Notes: generated from the sequence alone by a model not told the origin. A DNA stretch of 64,000 nucleotides from Streptomyces tsukubensis (GCF_009296025.1 NZ_CP045178.1:6696001-6760000); one strand, 5' to 3'; positions 1 through 8,863 are shown, counted from the stretch's first letter. Numbers and translations are program-made.

Positions 1-452
1 GCCACCAGATGACGGGACCGGGCGCAGACTGTAGAAGGACAGCCGTAGAAGGACAGCCGTACGTCCTGACGGCCTCGCGGAGGTGGTACGCGACTTCGTA
101 CGGGAGTGACGTGCGGCGCGGGGGTCGCTCGCACGCACCCACAGGGGCGGGAACGCCGATCGTCATGAACCTGCTGCGCACGCCGTCGCTCGCGGACACC
201 CACGGGGACGAGTGCGGCGCGGGAGACGGACGGCGCCCCGTCCGACGCGTGTGGGGTGGCTCCCGTCCGCCCGCGGGCGATGGACGGTGTCCCGTCCGCG
301 ATGGGCGGCCGCCCCGCCGGGTGGTCGCCCTCGTCAGCCGCGAGGCGGGATGTTTGACTGGCGGCAGACCGCACCACCGCTACCGCCATCGCCACAGGGC
401 CCCGACCGACGTGGCGCCCCGGCGGACCCCGCGAGCGAAAGTGAGCCCCGCG
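1..452. other. Non-coding or unresolved left edge with short repeats
   Basis: No convincing gene lies here, although the frame of the next gene stays open through it. Two adjacent 14-nt copies (tagaaggacagccg) occupy about 32-59. Two 16-nt hairpin-forming copies of GGACGG-YGY-CCCGTCC lie at 228-243 and 282-297. They could be leader hairpins of the downstream dehydrogenase or parts of a terminator from a gene outside the window. Confidence 0.4.
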
Positions 453-1409
453 ATGACCGGCACCACCCCCGCAGCCGACCGCCCCATGGACGTCCTGGTC
501 CCGTGGCCGGACCTCGACCGCACCCACGGGGCCTGGCCAGAAGGGGTACGTGTGCACGTCTGGGACGGTACGAAGGACGAGGGTGAGCCGAGCAAGGACG
601 TACTCGACAGGGTGGGCCTGTGGGCCATGCCGTACGCGGCCCCCGACGCGGTACGTCTGCTGCCGGAACTCCCCGCGCTGCGCGCCGTACAGTCGCTGAG
701 CGCGGGGGTGGAGAAGCTGGAGGCGCGGCTGCCGTCCGGCGTCGCCCTGCACAACGGCCGAGGACTGCACGACGCTTCCACGGCCGAACTCGCCCTGGGC
801 CTGATCCTCGCGGCCCAGCGGGAGATCCCGCACTGGGCCGAGGAGCAGCGCGCGGGCAACTGGGACCCCCACTTCACCCGGTCCCTCGCGGGCAGCCGCG
901 TCGCTGTCATCGGCTACGGCTCCATCGGCTCGGCCCTGGAGGCCAGGCTGCTCGCCTGCGAGGCCGAGGTGGTCAGGGTCGCCCGCAGGGCCCGCCCGGA
1001 GGAGGACGTCCACGCGGTCTCGGAACTGACCGGGCTGCTGCACGGGATCGACATCGCCGTGCTGGTACTGCCGGAGAACGAGGGCACGGTCGGCATGTTC
1101 GACGCCGAGCACCTCGCCGCGCTCCCCGACGACGCGCTCGTCGTCAACGTAGGACGGGGCCGCACACTGGACACCACCGCGCTCCTCGCGGAGGTGAAGG
1201 CGGGCCGGCTGCGCGCGGCTCTGGACGTCACGGATCCCGAGCCGCTGCCGGCCGATCACCCGTTGCGCACCGCGCCCGGAGTCCTCATCACCCCGCATGT
1301 CGCCGGTGGCTCAGCGACCTTCCGGCCGCGCGCCGAACGGCTGATCGTGGAGCAGGTACGGCGCTGGGCGGCGGGGCAGGAACTGCTCAACCCGTTCCCC
1401 GGGCCGTGA
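453..1409 (+). CDS. D-2-hydroxyacid dehydrogenase (NAD-dependent)
   Basis: A 318-residue protein of the D-isomer 2-hydroxyacid dehydrogenase family, which reduces 2-keto acids or oxidises D-2-hydroxy acids with NAD(P) in the cytosol. Visible are the Rossmann glycine motif VIGYGSIGSAL and the three catalytic signatures in order: Arg in NVGRGRTLD, Glu in DVTDPEPL and His in ITPHVAGGS. The substrate cannot be told. The frame is open far upstream, but protein-like sequence begins at ATG 453; GTG 441 and ATG 486 (MDVLVPWPD) are alternatives. It converges on the DUF4389 gene with a shared hairpin between them. Confidence 0.85.
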   Translation: MTGTTPAADRPMDVLVPWPDLDRTHGAWPEGVRVHVWDGTKDEGEPSKDVLDRVGLWAMPYAAPDAVRLLPELPALRAVQSLSAGVEKLEARLPSGVALHNGRGLHDASTAELALGLILAAQREIPHWAEEQRAGNWDPHFTRSLAGSRVAVIGYGSIGSALEARLLACEAEVVRVARRARPEEDVHAVSELTGLLHGIDIAVLVLPENEGTVGMFDAEHLAALPDDALVVNVGRGRTLDTTALLAEVKAGRLRAALDVTDPEPLPADHPLRTAPGVLITPHVAGGSATFRPRAERLIVEQVRRWAAGQELLNPFPGP

Positions 1410-1437
1410 CCGCGCGACGGTCGTCATCGGGCGACGG

Positions 1438-1520
1438 CCGTGACCATGACGGCTGTGTACCCGATGGCCGTGACAGACCACGGCCATCGGCCCGCGTGCG
1501 CACCACCGTCATGGTCACGG
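1438..1520. terminator. Nested bidirectional terminator
   Basis: Two inverted repeats are nested. The outer arms are 15 nt, CCGTGACCATGACGG at 1438-1452 and its exact complement at 1506-1520. The inner arms are 11 nt at 1462-1472 and 1479-1489 (CGATGGCCGTG and complement). It lies between two converging genes and overlaps the stop of the DUF4389 gene. Confidence 0.8.
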
Positions 1521-2330
1521 ACTGTGCGACACCGTCGTGACATCGTCCGACGAGGTGGTGGTGGTGCTGGATGTCGAGATCGCGCTGAGCAGGCCCACCA
1601 CCAGGAGAAGCACCAGCAGGACCGTGCCGCCGGTGCTGACAAGCAGCGGCCTGGTGGCGGACGGCCGACCGGCGTTCAGCGCCTCCGCCACCTCGGCGGT
1701 GGCGTTCGGGCTCTCCGGATCGTCACCGAAGAAGCGCTTCGGGTAGGAGGGGGTGAGCAGTAGCCAGTACGCCGAGAGCCGTGAGTGGTAGCGGAGGGTC
1801 GCCGCCGTCGCCTCGAACAGCGGCCTGGGCATCCTCCCGAGGGCGAGGGTGATCAGCCACCAGATCACGCTCAGGGTCGCCCAGCCGGAGGTGACGACGC
1901 TCTCGATGATCGCCGCGGGGATGGCCAGGATCACGCGGAAGAGGACGGCCAGCCGGTTGAGTGGGGTCGGGCGTACCTCGAACCGCACAGGGAACGCCTC
2001 GGGCTGTGCCAGGGTGAACGGCGGATACCGGTCCACCAGAAGCATCGAAGCCGCGGCGACCCTGGCGTAATAGGCCGTATACCCGGCGTGGAAGCGGAAG
2101 ATCGGCTCAGGCAGCCGCCCCAGTACGAGGGCGGAGAACCAGCCCGCGATCGCGGTGAAGACCACCGCGACGGAGAGCAGGAACAGCACGACGAAGTGCG
2201 GGATCAGCAGCAGCCACCGCACGAGCACGGTCAGCCTGCGCTGTCGCGCGGGCTCCGGAATGTCCAGGGCGGGCAGCCACTCCCGTGGGCTCTCTGGAAC
2301 GGTTCTCGGGTCCCATTGCGGCTCCGACAT
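1515..2330 (-). CDS. DUF4389 domain membrane protein
   Basis: A 271-residue protein with two similar halves, each with hydrophobic segments: LTVLVRWLLLIPHFVVLFLL followed by a second segment near residues 50-75, then VLFRVILAIPAAIIESVVTS and following helices, plus a C-terminal segment rich in Val and Leu. The RLTVLVRWLLLIPH and LNRLAVLFRVILAIP motifs are typical of DUF4389 proteins, whose role is unknown. I chose ATG 2330 rather than 2348 because GAGGAGG sits 6 nt upstream of it. The N-terminus is cytosolic and proline-rich; the tail is Ser/Thr-rich. Confidence 0.8.
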   Translation of the reverse strand: MSEPQWDPRTVPESPREWLPALDIPEPARQRRLTVLVRWLLLIPHFVVLFLLSVAVVFTAIAGWFSALVLGRLPEPIFRFHAGYTAYYARVAAASMLLVDRYPPFTLAQPEAFPVRFEVRPTPLNRLAVLFRVILAIPAAIIESVVTSGWATLSVIWWLITLALGRMPRPLFEATAATLRYHSRLSAYWLLLTPSYPKRFFGDDPESPNATAEVAEALNAGRPSATRPLLVSTGGTVLLVLLLVVGLLSAISTSSTTTTSSDDVTTVSHSP

Positions 2331-2582
2331 CCGGCACCTCCTCATCATTCACACCTGAACGCCACGACCACACGCCGGACGCCGCTCCCGAGCGAGACAC
2401 GGGACCCGGCTGGCAACACAGAGGTACGACCGGGTGTCACGGCGACGCGAAACCGCACATGCGTGCTATGTCTGTCGCTTCAGCCGTCGGTGTGGGTCAT
2501 CGCTCCGATCCCGCCGTGTGAGGGGGGCGATTGACGCGGCAAACGGCTCTCGTTGTCGGTGGGGTCATCTAGGGTGACGAGT

Positions 2583-3155
2583 ATGGCGTTGGCTGACATT
2601 TCCCGTACTGAGATTGACCGTGCCCTTGCGGAGTTCGACTGTGTCGGCCGCCGGACATTTCTGGAGCTCAACGGCTTCCGCGAGGCACAGACCTATTTCA
2701 TCGAGTCGGGTGGGCAGCTCTACGACTCCACAGCGATCGTCGGCACGGCCCACGGCTATCTGCCCGACCAACAGGCGCTGTCGGCTGCGGACTTCTCGGG
2801 CGGAGCCCTCCACGCCGTGCAACTCCTCAGACGCCTCGGTCACACCGTCACCGAGCGGGAGCGCCCGGGACAGACGCGCGTTCCCGCACCGGGGGAGACA
2901 TCGATCCCCTCGCACGACGACAGCGAACCGGCACACCCCGCGGAGGCCGTCGCCGCAGCACGGGCGGACCGCAGAACAGCGGCGAAGAGGGCAGGCCGCA
3001 CGGCGGAGCAACACCAGCCGCGTGCCTGGTCGTTCCTCGTGATGGACGACGACGAACGCGACTTCCAGGGCAGCGACAGCTACGCGGACGTGGTGGCGGG
3101 TGTCGAGGCCCCGGCCGCGCCCCTCACGCCCCCGTCCAAGGATCACGCCCCGTGA
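2583..3155 (+). CDS. ScoMcrA-type N-terminal head domain protein, probably truncated
   Basis: A 190-residue protein. Residues 1-85 (MALADISRTEIDRALAEFD, then FLELNGFREAQTYF, YDSTAIVGTAHGY, LSAADFSGG and RRLGHTVTER) match what I recall of the DNA-binding head domain of ScoMcrA, a Streptomyces restriction enzyme for modified DNA. The middle is Arg/Ala-rich. Around residue 145 a second domain seems to start (AWSFLVMDDDERDFQGSDSY) but the reading frame stops about 35 residues later, overlapping the tail of the converging VOC gene by 32 bp. The SRA and HNH nuclease parts of ScoMcrA are absent. It may be a decayed restriction gene or a stand-alone reader of modified DNA. Confidence 0.6.
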   Translation: MALADISRTEIDRALAEFDCVGRRTFLELNGFREAQTYFIESGGQLYDSTAIVGTAHGYLPDQQALSAADFSGGALHAVQLLRRLGHTVTERERPGQTRVPAPGETSIPSHDDSEPAHPAEAVAAARADRRTAAKRAGRTAEQHQPRAWSFLVMDDDERDFQGSDSYADVVAGVEAPAAPLTPPSKDHAP

Positions 3156-3855
3156 GGCAGTACGTGCCGCCCGTCGGGTCGTGCATCACGGTCCAGCCCG
3201 CTCCGTGGCCTACGAGGGTCGCTCCCTGTTCCTCGTGGTAGCGGCGGGTCGCTTCGGGGTCCGAGCAGGACAGGTCCAGGTGGGCGGCGGTCGGGCGTTC
3301 CTCTGTGAGGCGTTGGATGAGGAAGTGGACCGGCAGGCCCACTCCCGCGGCGATCCGGCGGAACTCGGGGTGGACGCCGGTCGTGGGCGCGTGGCCGGTG
3401 AGCGCCGACCAGAACGTCAGCTCGCCCTCGAACGCCGAAGGTGCCACGTCGACACAGATCTGGTCGACGCGGCTGAAGCCGCCCGCCGGGTCGCCGAAAA
3501 CGGCCTGCACGCGGCTCTGACCGCGCCAAGGGGCGAGGCAGAACGGCAGGCCGCCGGGGGAGTGCAGCACCGTCAGTTCGGGGAGTTCGGCCACGACCGC
3601 GGCGCCGAGTTCGGTGGCCCGCTCCGCGTGGGCCGCGAGGTCGTCCACCGCCAGGTCGGGGTGGACTCCGCCGTGGCCGCCGACCGACTGGACGGCCAGG
3701 GACGCGTCGGCGCCGTCCGGCGTCAGCGTCGTGAACTCGCCCTGTTCGCCCCAGGGTTCTGACGGCCTGCCGCCGGTCACGGAGGACCAGAAGGAGACGG
3801 CACGCCCGGCGTCATGTGCGGGACGGTCGATGAAGGCCCAGCTCCAGCGGATCAC
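3124..3855 (-). CDS. VOC family protein with two glyoxalase-fold domains
   Basis: A 243-residue protein with two vicinal-oxygen-chelate repeats. The first half starts WAFIDRPAHDAGRAVSFWSS and ends near FCLAPW. The second begins RVDQICVDVAPSAFEGELTF and ends DPTGGTYCLTGRDP. These beta-alpha-beta-beta-beta repeats are found in glyoxalases, dioxygenases and antibiotic-binding proteins such as the bleomycin-resistance family. Several His and Glu residues could bind metal, but no substrate can be assigned. It lies 183 bp downstream of the BlaB-like gene on the same strand, so it might be read through from that operon. Confidence 0.8.
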   Translation of the reverse strand: MIRWSWAFIDRPAHDAGRAVSFWSSVTGGRPSEPWGEQGEFTTLTPDGADASLAVQSVGGHGGVHPDLAVDDLAAHAERATELGAAVVAELPELTVLHSPGGLPFCLAPWRGQSRVQAVFGDPAGGFSRVDQICVDVAPSAFEGELTFWSALTGHAPTTGVHPEFRRIAAGVGLPVHFLIQRLTEERPTAAHLDLSCSDPEATRRYHEEQGATLVGHGAGWTVMHDPTGGTYCLTGRDPWTGA

Positions 3856-4038
3856 GCGACAGCTCCTTCGGCTCGGCGGGCGGCGGGGCCCGGCCCGCGA
3901 CGAGACTCCAGGATGTCACCGGGCGCCCATCGGCGCCGCGACCGTCTCCCGGTATCCCGCGCGGGCGGGTCGCCGGTGTCGTCGTACGGGCCGATGCGCG
4001 GGCGCCGTCGTACCGGCCGGATGTTCCACCGGCCACGG

Positions 4039-4953
4039 TCACGTGCCCTCGTTCCCCCGCAGTTCCTCGACCGCGGCGCGGGCCGCCGCGCCGATGACGG
4101 CGTCGGCGCGCGGCAGTTTGCTGTCCGCGCGGGCCGCCTGGGTGAAGACGACCGCGGTGTAGGTCCCGCCGTCGGCCAGTTCCACCACTCCGGCCTCGTG
4201 ACGCATCGACCCGAACGTCCCCGTCTTGCCCGAGACGGTCACATCGTCGTACGGGAACCCCGAGGCGAGCCGGTGCGACCACGCCTGCCGGCCCATCGTC
4301 TCGCGCATGAAGGCGCAGCTCTCGGCGGAGGCCGCGCCGTCGGTCCAGATCGCCCGTAGCAGTCGGGCCATGTCCGAGGGGGTGGTGGATGCCTTGGAGA
4401 GGGGGTCGTAGACCCCGGCGGGCACCGACGCGTCGTTGTCCGCGAGGCGTTTTATCGCGGCGCTCAGCGACTCGGTGCCGGTCTCGGAGATCATCCGCTC
4501 GAACGTGGTGGCCGCACCGCCGAGGATACGGGTGTCCGGCATGCCCACTTCCCGGCACAGCTCGTCGACGGCTGCCGTGCCCACCCGGCGCAGTACCGCG
4601 TCCGCCGCGGTGTTGTCGGAGACGCTCATCATGAGGACGACCAGGTCACGCAGGGAGACGGTGACCGGGTCTCGCAGGATGGAGAGGCCGGTCGGGCCCG
4701 GCATCCGGTCGTCGGGGCCGAGCGTCACCCGTAGCAGGGGATCGATCGCGCCGGAGTCCGCCAGTCGGCAGAAGGCGGCCATGAGGGGCAGTTTGTAGAC
4801 GGAGCCCACCGGTACCGGCTCGTCGGGATCGACGGTCACCCGGGCCGTCGGCCGGTGCACATCCGCCACGTGCAGCCAGCCGCGCACCCCGGCGTCCGCG
4901 AACATGGAGCGGATCGCGCGCCGGGCGCCGCTCTCCCGCCCGGCCGCGCTCAT
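4039..4953 (-). CDS. blaB: BlaB-like cytosolic penicillin-recognising regulator
   Basis: A 304-residue serine beta-lactamase-fold protein with SVYK at 51-54, SDN at 112-114 and KTG at 243-245. It has no signal peptide, and the omega-loop motif ExxLN carrying the deacylating Glu166 is missing: that place reads [12 protein letters not shown]. This fits BlaB of Streptomyces cacaoi, a regulator that has the three motifs but, as I recall, no measurable beta-lactamase activity. Its ATG overlaps the stop of the LysR gene (ATGA), so the two are translationally coupled, as in blaA-blaB. It probably senses a cytosolic ligand, beta-lactam or muropeptide, for BlaA. A cytosolic beta-lactamase is the alternative. 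Confidence 0.75.
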   Translation of the reverse strand: MSAAGRESGARRAIRSMFADAGVRGWLHVADVHRPTARVTVDPDEPVPVGSVYKLPLMAAFCRLADSGAIDPLLRVTLGPDDRMPGPTGLSILRDPVTVSLRDLVVLMMSVSDNTAADAVLRRVGTAAVDELCREVGMPDTRILGGAATTFERMISETGTESLSAAIKRLADNDASVPAGVYDPLSKASTTPSDMARLLRAIWTDGAASAESCAFMRETMGRQAWSHRLASGFPYDDVTVSGKTGTFGSMRHEAGVVELADGGTYTAVVFTQAARADSKLPRADAVIGAAARAAVEELRGNEGT

Positions 4954-5822
4954 CGTGCCGCCTGCCGGGCCAGGGCGTCCACCAGCAGCCGCGCCGTGTG
5001 CGCTGTCGCCTCAGCGTCGGGGCGGCGGGCGTCCCACACCACCCGCAGCCGCAACGGCAGGGACGGATCGGTGGCCGGGGCACGCTCCACGCCGTCGGCC
5101 GCGAGCCCCACGTCGGCCGTCACGAGCACCGCCTGGCCCGCCGCAACCAGGGCGAGCCCGGCGCGTTCGTCGGGGACCACGACCGTCTCCACCCGCCGTC
5201 CCCGACTGGCGAGGGTGTCGACGAACAGGTCGTACGCGGCGGGCGCCTCCTCGCGCGGACGTACCGCGACGGGCAGTCGCCGACCGCGCCCGACCGCCCC
5301 GGCCCGTGTTCTGGCGGGAGACAGGAGCCAGGTCGGGAAGAGTGCCACCCCGCCGGAGGCGAGTCCGGGCAGTACCGCGGGGTGCCGGATCACAGCGAGG
5401 TCAAGTCTCCCCGCGGCGGTCTCCGACAGCAGCGTGGCGGTCGGGGCCGTCGAGACGGCGAGCCGGGTGCGCTCCCCGGCGCGGTCGGGGGCGGCGGCCA
5501 CGGCGGCCGCGACCCGGGCGGGCACCTCAGGCGCGAGCCCCAGCCGCAGTCGACGGCCGTCGGCCCGCTCCCTGGCCCCGGCCTCCCTCAGCTCCGTGAG
5601 CGCGGCGAGCGCCCGTCGCGCGTGCGGCAGCAGCAGGGTCCCCTCGTCGGTGAGGGTCACACCCCGGCTGCGGTCGAACAGGCGGACTCCCAGCAGCGCC
5701 TCCAGCCGGCGCAGCCCCTGTGACAGAGGCGGCTGGGTGATGCCCACGCGCTGCGCGGCGGTGCCGAAGTGCTCCTCCTCCGCCAGCGCGACGAATATTT
5801 CCAGATGGCGTTCGGTGAGCAA
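4950..5822 (-). CDS. blaA: LysR-family regulator, BlaA/AmpR-like
   Basis: A 290-residue LysR regulator. The winged helix-turn-helix occupies residues 1-60 ([20 protein letters not shown], then [20 protein letters not shown]), followed by an effector-binding domain of two lobes. I place the start at TTG 5822, with GGGGAG upstream; it gives the normal family N-terminus, while TTG 5852 would add ten unusual residues. It heads an operon with the BlaB-like gene and is divergent from the penicillin-binding protein and beta-lactamase genes. This layout suggests a beta-lactam-responsive activator acting on the shared intergenic region. Confidence 0.8.
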   Translation of the reverse strand: MLTERHLEIFVALAEEEHFGTAAQRVGITQPPLSQGLRRLEALLGVRLFDRSRGVTLTDEGTLLLPHARRALAALTELREAGARERADGRRLRLGLAPEVPARVAAAVAAAPDRAGERTRLAVSTAPTATLLSETAAGRLDLAVIRHPAVLPGLASGGVALFPTWLLSPARTRAGAVGRGRRLPVAVRPREEAPAAYDLFVDTLASRGRRVETVVVPDERAGLALVAAGQAVLVTADVGLAADGVERAPATDPSLPLRLRVVWDARRPDAEATAHTARLLVDALARQAAR

Positions 5823-6059
5823 TGCGCTCCCCTGACGTGCACAGATACGCAAATCGAATCATTACGACGCCGAGAGTGTATTCGACATGCCGGTGAACCG
5901 CGGCCTTGACTGTGCCGGCAGCCGGCAAGGCAGCCGGCAAGGCAGCCGCCGAGGCAGCCGTCAAGGCGGCGACGACGGGCGACCGCCGGGCCCGCGGCCA
6001 ACTCCCGGCGTGCCCGGGAGGACCTGGCGGACCTGACCGGCCCAGCGAAGGAGGACACG
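5823..6059. promoter_or_regulatory. Divergent control region of blaA-blaB and pbp-bla, with 12-nt repeats
   Basis: The 237-bp gap between the LysR gene and the penicillin-binding protein gene must hold both promoters. An AT-richer patch at 5840-5890 contains TACGCAAATCGAA, which fits a LysR-type T-N11-A core, and a weak dyad CGAAT/ATTCG (5855-5859, 5880-5884). Four tandem 12-nt units, GGCAGCCGGCAA and variants, lie at 5917-5964. AAGGAGG at about 6048 serves the TTG start at 6060. Promoter elements could not be fixed. Confidence 0.5.
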
Positions 6060-7877
6060 TTGTCGCACCCGGAGCCGTACCCGGAAGAACCACTCAGGCC
6101 CGGACCGGCCGACCCCGCGCAGTTCCGGCCCGGACCGGCCGACCCCGCGCAGTTCCGGCCCGGACCGGCAGGTCCCGCACCGGGCGGCCCCGCACCGGCA
6201 GATCCCGCTCCCGGCGGCTCCGCACCGGACGGCCCCACCCGGCACAGACCCGCCCCGCCCCGCCGCGGCAACGGCCGCCGCTGGACGTACGGGCTCCTCG
6301 TCCTCGCCCTGCTGGTGGCGGGCGGCGGCTACGCGGGTTACCGGTTCCTCGCCGACGAGAGCACCGACCCCCGTGTCGCCGCCGCCAAGGACCGTCTTGA
6401 GCCCTTCCTGCGGGCCTGGGAGAAGGGGCAGGCGAAGCAGGCGGGTGGCTACACCGACAGCCCGGACACCGCAGAGTCGCTCCTGACGTCGGTGATGACC
6501 AACCTCGACCCGTCCCGCACGAGGATCACCACCGGGGACGGTGAGCGGCACGGCGAGGACGAGGTGCGCGTGCCCTTCACGGTGAGCATGCGCATACCCG
6601 GTGTGGGGGAGTACGCCTGGGACTCCCGGGCGCGGCTGCGTGAGCGGGCCGGGAAGTGGAAGGTGCTGTTCTCGACACCGATGGTCCATCCGAAGCTGCG
6701 CCCCGGCCAGACGCTGGCGCTCAGCGGCCGGGTCAGCAGGGCGAAGATCCTCGACGGCGAGGGCGGCGAGCTGGAGGCCGCCTCGCTCACCGGCACGGTC
6801 GACGAGAAGAGCGGCAAGGGCGTCTCGGGGCTCCAGGCCCGCTATGACGCCCGCCTCGCCGGGGGCAAGGGACCGCGGAAGGCCGTGGTGGTCGCCGACC
6901 GGCAGAGCGGACAGGCCGTAAGGACGCTGTCCGGTGCGAAGGCCGACAAGGGACGTCCGGTACGCACCACCATCGACCCGACCGTCCAACGGGCCGCGGC
7001 GGACGCCCTGTCAGGGGTGGAGAAGACGGCGGCGATCGTCGCGATCGACCCCAGCGACGGGCACATCCTGGCCGCCGCCAACAAGCCAGGCGGTATGAAC
7101 CGTGCGCTCGCAGGCCGCTACCCGCCCGGCTCCACCTTCAAGGTCGTCACCACCGCGGCCCTGCTGGGCCAGGGACTGCGCCCCGATGATCCCGCGCCCT
7201 GCCCGAAGTTCGTCCGGGTCAACGGCCAGCGCTTCGAGAACCAGGACCAGTTCGTGCTGGGGAAGGGCTCGACGTTCAGGGAGGCGTTCGCGCAGTCCTG
7301 CAACACGTACTTCGTCGGGGCCCGCGCCAAGCTCTCCGACTCCGCGCTGCGCGACACCTCCCAGGCGTTCGGTATCGGCGGCCACTGGGACGTGGGCTCC
7401 ACCACCTACGACGGCGAGGTCCCCGGCAATACGAGTGACAACGACAAGGCCGCGGCCGTCATCGGCCAGGCACGGGTGCAGGCCTCGCCCCTGGTGATGG
7501 CCTCCGTCGCGGCCACCGTGAAGAAGGGCACGTTCACCCAGCCGGTGCTGGTGCCTGACGGGGCCCACGAGAAGTACCTGGCCCCCAAGAACCTCAGCCC
7601 CGAAGTGGTCTCGGATCTGCGGGCGTTGATGCGTTCGACGGTGACGTCGGGTTCGGGACACGCGCTGAAGGACCTGCCGGGAGAGCCGCACGCCAAGACC
7701 GGCACGGCCGAGTTCGGCACGGCGAAGCCCCCACGTACCCACGCCTGGATGATCGGCTACCAGGGCGACTCCGACCTGGCCTGGGCCGTACTTCTTGAGG
7801 ACGGCGGCTCGGGCGGTTCGGACGCGGGCCCCGTGGCGGCCCGGTTCTTGAACAACCTCAGGAACGACCTCCGGTGA
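6060..7877 (+). CDS. Penicillin-binding transpeptidase with NTF2-like domain
   Basis: A 605-residue class B-type penicillin-binding protein that cross-links peptidoglycan outside the membrane. A cytosolic Pro/Gly/Ala-rich tail (1-75) with a repeated 10-residue unit is followed by one membrane helix (GLLVLALLVAGGGYAGYRFL). An NTF2-like, MecA-type N-terminal domain spans about 105-215. The transpeptidase domain has STFK (Ser 358), SCN (413) and KTG (546). The start is TTG with AAGGAGG 5-6 nt upstream. The stop overlaps the first possible GTG of the beta-lactamase gene, so both form one operon divergent from blaA. It may be a low-affinity target or a resistance PBP induced with the beta-lactamase. 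Confidence 0.88.
   Translation: MSHPEPYPEEPLRPGPADPAQFRPGPADPAQFRPGPAGPAPGGPAPADPAPGGSAPDGPTRHRPAPPRRGNGRRWTYGLLVLALLVAGGGYAGYRFLADESTDPRVAAAKDRLEPFLRAWEKGQAKQAGGYTDSPDTAESLLTSVMTNLDPSRTRITTGDGERHGEDEVRVPFTVSMRIPGVGEYAWDSRARLRERAGKWKVLFSTPMVHPKLRPGQTLALSGRVSRAKILDGEGGELEAASLTGTVDEKSGKGVSGLQARYDARLAGGKGPRKAVVVADRQSGQAVRTLSGAKADKGRPVRTTIDPTVQRAAADALSGVEKTAAIVAIDPSDGHILAAANKPGGMNRALAGRYPPGSTFKVVTTAALLGQGLRPDDPAPCPKFVRVNGQRFENQDQFVLGKGSTFREAFAQSCNTYFVGARAKLSDSALRDTSQAFGIGGHWDVGSTTYDGEVPGNTSDNDKAAAVIGQARVQASPLVMASVAATVKKGTFTQPVLVPDGAHEKYLAPKNLSPEVVSDLRALMRSTVTSGSGHALKDLPGEPHAKTGTAEFGTAKPPRTHAWMIGYQGDSDLAWAVLLEDGGSGGSDAGPVAARFLNNLRNDLR
6097..6178 (+). repeat. 30-nt in-frame tandem repeat in the pbp gene
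   Basis: A 30-nt unit is present at 6097-6126 and 6127-6156, with a partial third copy to 6178. It encodes RPGPADPAQF-like decapeptides in the cytosolic tail of the penicillin-binding protein. Being in frame, copy number can change without breaking the gene. Confidence 0.85.
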
Positions 7878-7933
7878 AGAAAAACCCCGGTAGGAAACAG
7901 AAAAAGGAAAAAGGAAAAGGAAAGAGGACGACC

Positions 7934-8863
7934 GTGCGTCTCACCACTGTCACCGAAGTCCGCCCCTCCCGGCGAAGGCTCCTGTCCTTCGGGGCGGGCG
8001 CGGCGCTGGCCACCCTCGTGCCCGCCGTCCACACCAGGGCGTACGCCGCCGAACCCGGCGGGACCTTGCCCGGCCGGTTGGGTGCACTGGAGAAGGAGTA
8101 CGGCGCCAGGCTGGGCGTCTTCGCCCTCGACACCGCGTCGGGCGCGACGGTCTCCTACCGCGCCGACGAACGCTTCCCCATGTGTTCGGTGTTCAAGGCG
8201 CTCGCCGCCGCTGCCGTGCTGCGGGACGTGGACCGGCACTGCGAATTCCTCACCCGCCGCATCCACTACACCGAGGAGTTCGTCACGGACGCGGGCTACA
8301 TCCCCGTCACCGGCAGACCGGAGAACATCGCCCACGGCATGACCGGCGCCCAGCTGTGCGCCGCCGCCGTCAGCGAGAGCGACAACGGCGCGGGGAACCT
8401 GCTGTTGCGCGAGTTGGGCGGCCCCGCGGCCATCACCCGGTTCTGCCGTTCCGTCGGGGACGGGACGACCCGACTCGACCGCTGGGAGCCGGAGTTGAAC
8501 TCCGCCGAGCCCTGGCGGGCCGAGGACACCACCAGCCCGCGGGCGGTCGGGAAGACCTTCGGCCGTCTCCTCGTCGGCGGCGCGCTCGCGCCGGACGACC
8601 GGGAGCGGCTACAGGACTGGCTGATCGCGAACACCACCAACACCGAACGTTTCCGTAAGGGGCTGCCCGCGGACTGGGTCCTGGCGGACAAGACGGGCGG
8701 CGGCGAACAGTACGGCGTCGCCAACGATGTGGGCGTCGTGCGACCGCCAGGACGCGCCCCGCTCGTGCTCTCGATCCTGTCGACCAAGTACGACCCACAG
8801 GGACCGACCGACAACCCGCTGGTGGCGCGGGCCGCCGCGCTCGTGGCCGCCGAACTCTCCTGA
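7934..8863 (+). CDS. bla: Class A beta-lactamase, Tat-exported
   Basis: A 309-residue class A serine beta-lactamase that hydrolyses penicillins or cephalosporins outside the cell. Residues 10-39 form a twin-arginine signal (RPSRRRLLSFGAGAALATL up to AYAA). The active site is complete: SVFK 85-88, SDN 149-151, Glu 185 in RWEPELN and KTG 253-255. I chose GTG 7934 because AGAGG sits upstream and the Tat signal follows; GTG 7874 would add 20 Lys-rich residues and overlap the pbp stop. The upstream 7877-7933 is unusually purine- and A-rich. It is downstream of pbp and divergent from blaA-blaB, hence probably the inducible blaL equivalent. Confidence 0.92.
   Translation: MRLTTVTEVRPSRRRLLSFGAGAALATLVPAVHTRAYAAEPGGTLPGRLGALEKEYGARLGVFALDTASGATVSYRADERFPMCSVFKALAAAAVLRDVDRHCEFLTRRIHYTEEFVTDAGYIPVTGRPENIAHGMTGAQLCAAAVSESDNGAGNLLLRELGGPAAITRFCRSVGDGTTRLDRWEPELNSAEPWRAEDTTSPRAVGKTFGRLLVGGALAPDDRERLQDWLIANTTNTERFRKGLPADWVLADKTGGGEQYGVANDVGVVRPPGRAPLVLSILSTKYDPQGPTDNPLVARAAALVAAELS

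Noticed and set aside
9..452. N-terminal extension of the hydroxyacid dehydrogenase from base 9
   Set aside because: The frame is open but the product is Arg/Gly-rich without family likeness, and family sequence begins at ATG 453.
5906..6059. Histone-like AAGKAAGKAAAEAA peptide upstream of pbp
   Set aside because: It arises from four 12-nt GC-rich repeats; the frame runs out of phase into the pbp gene and no ribosome site is seen.
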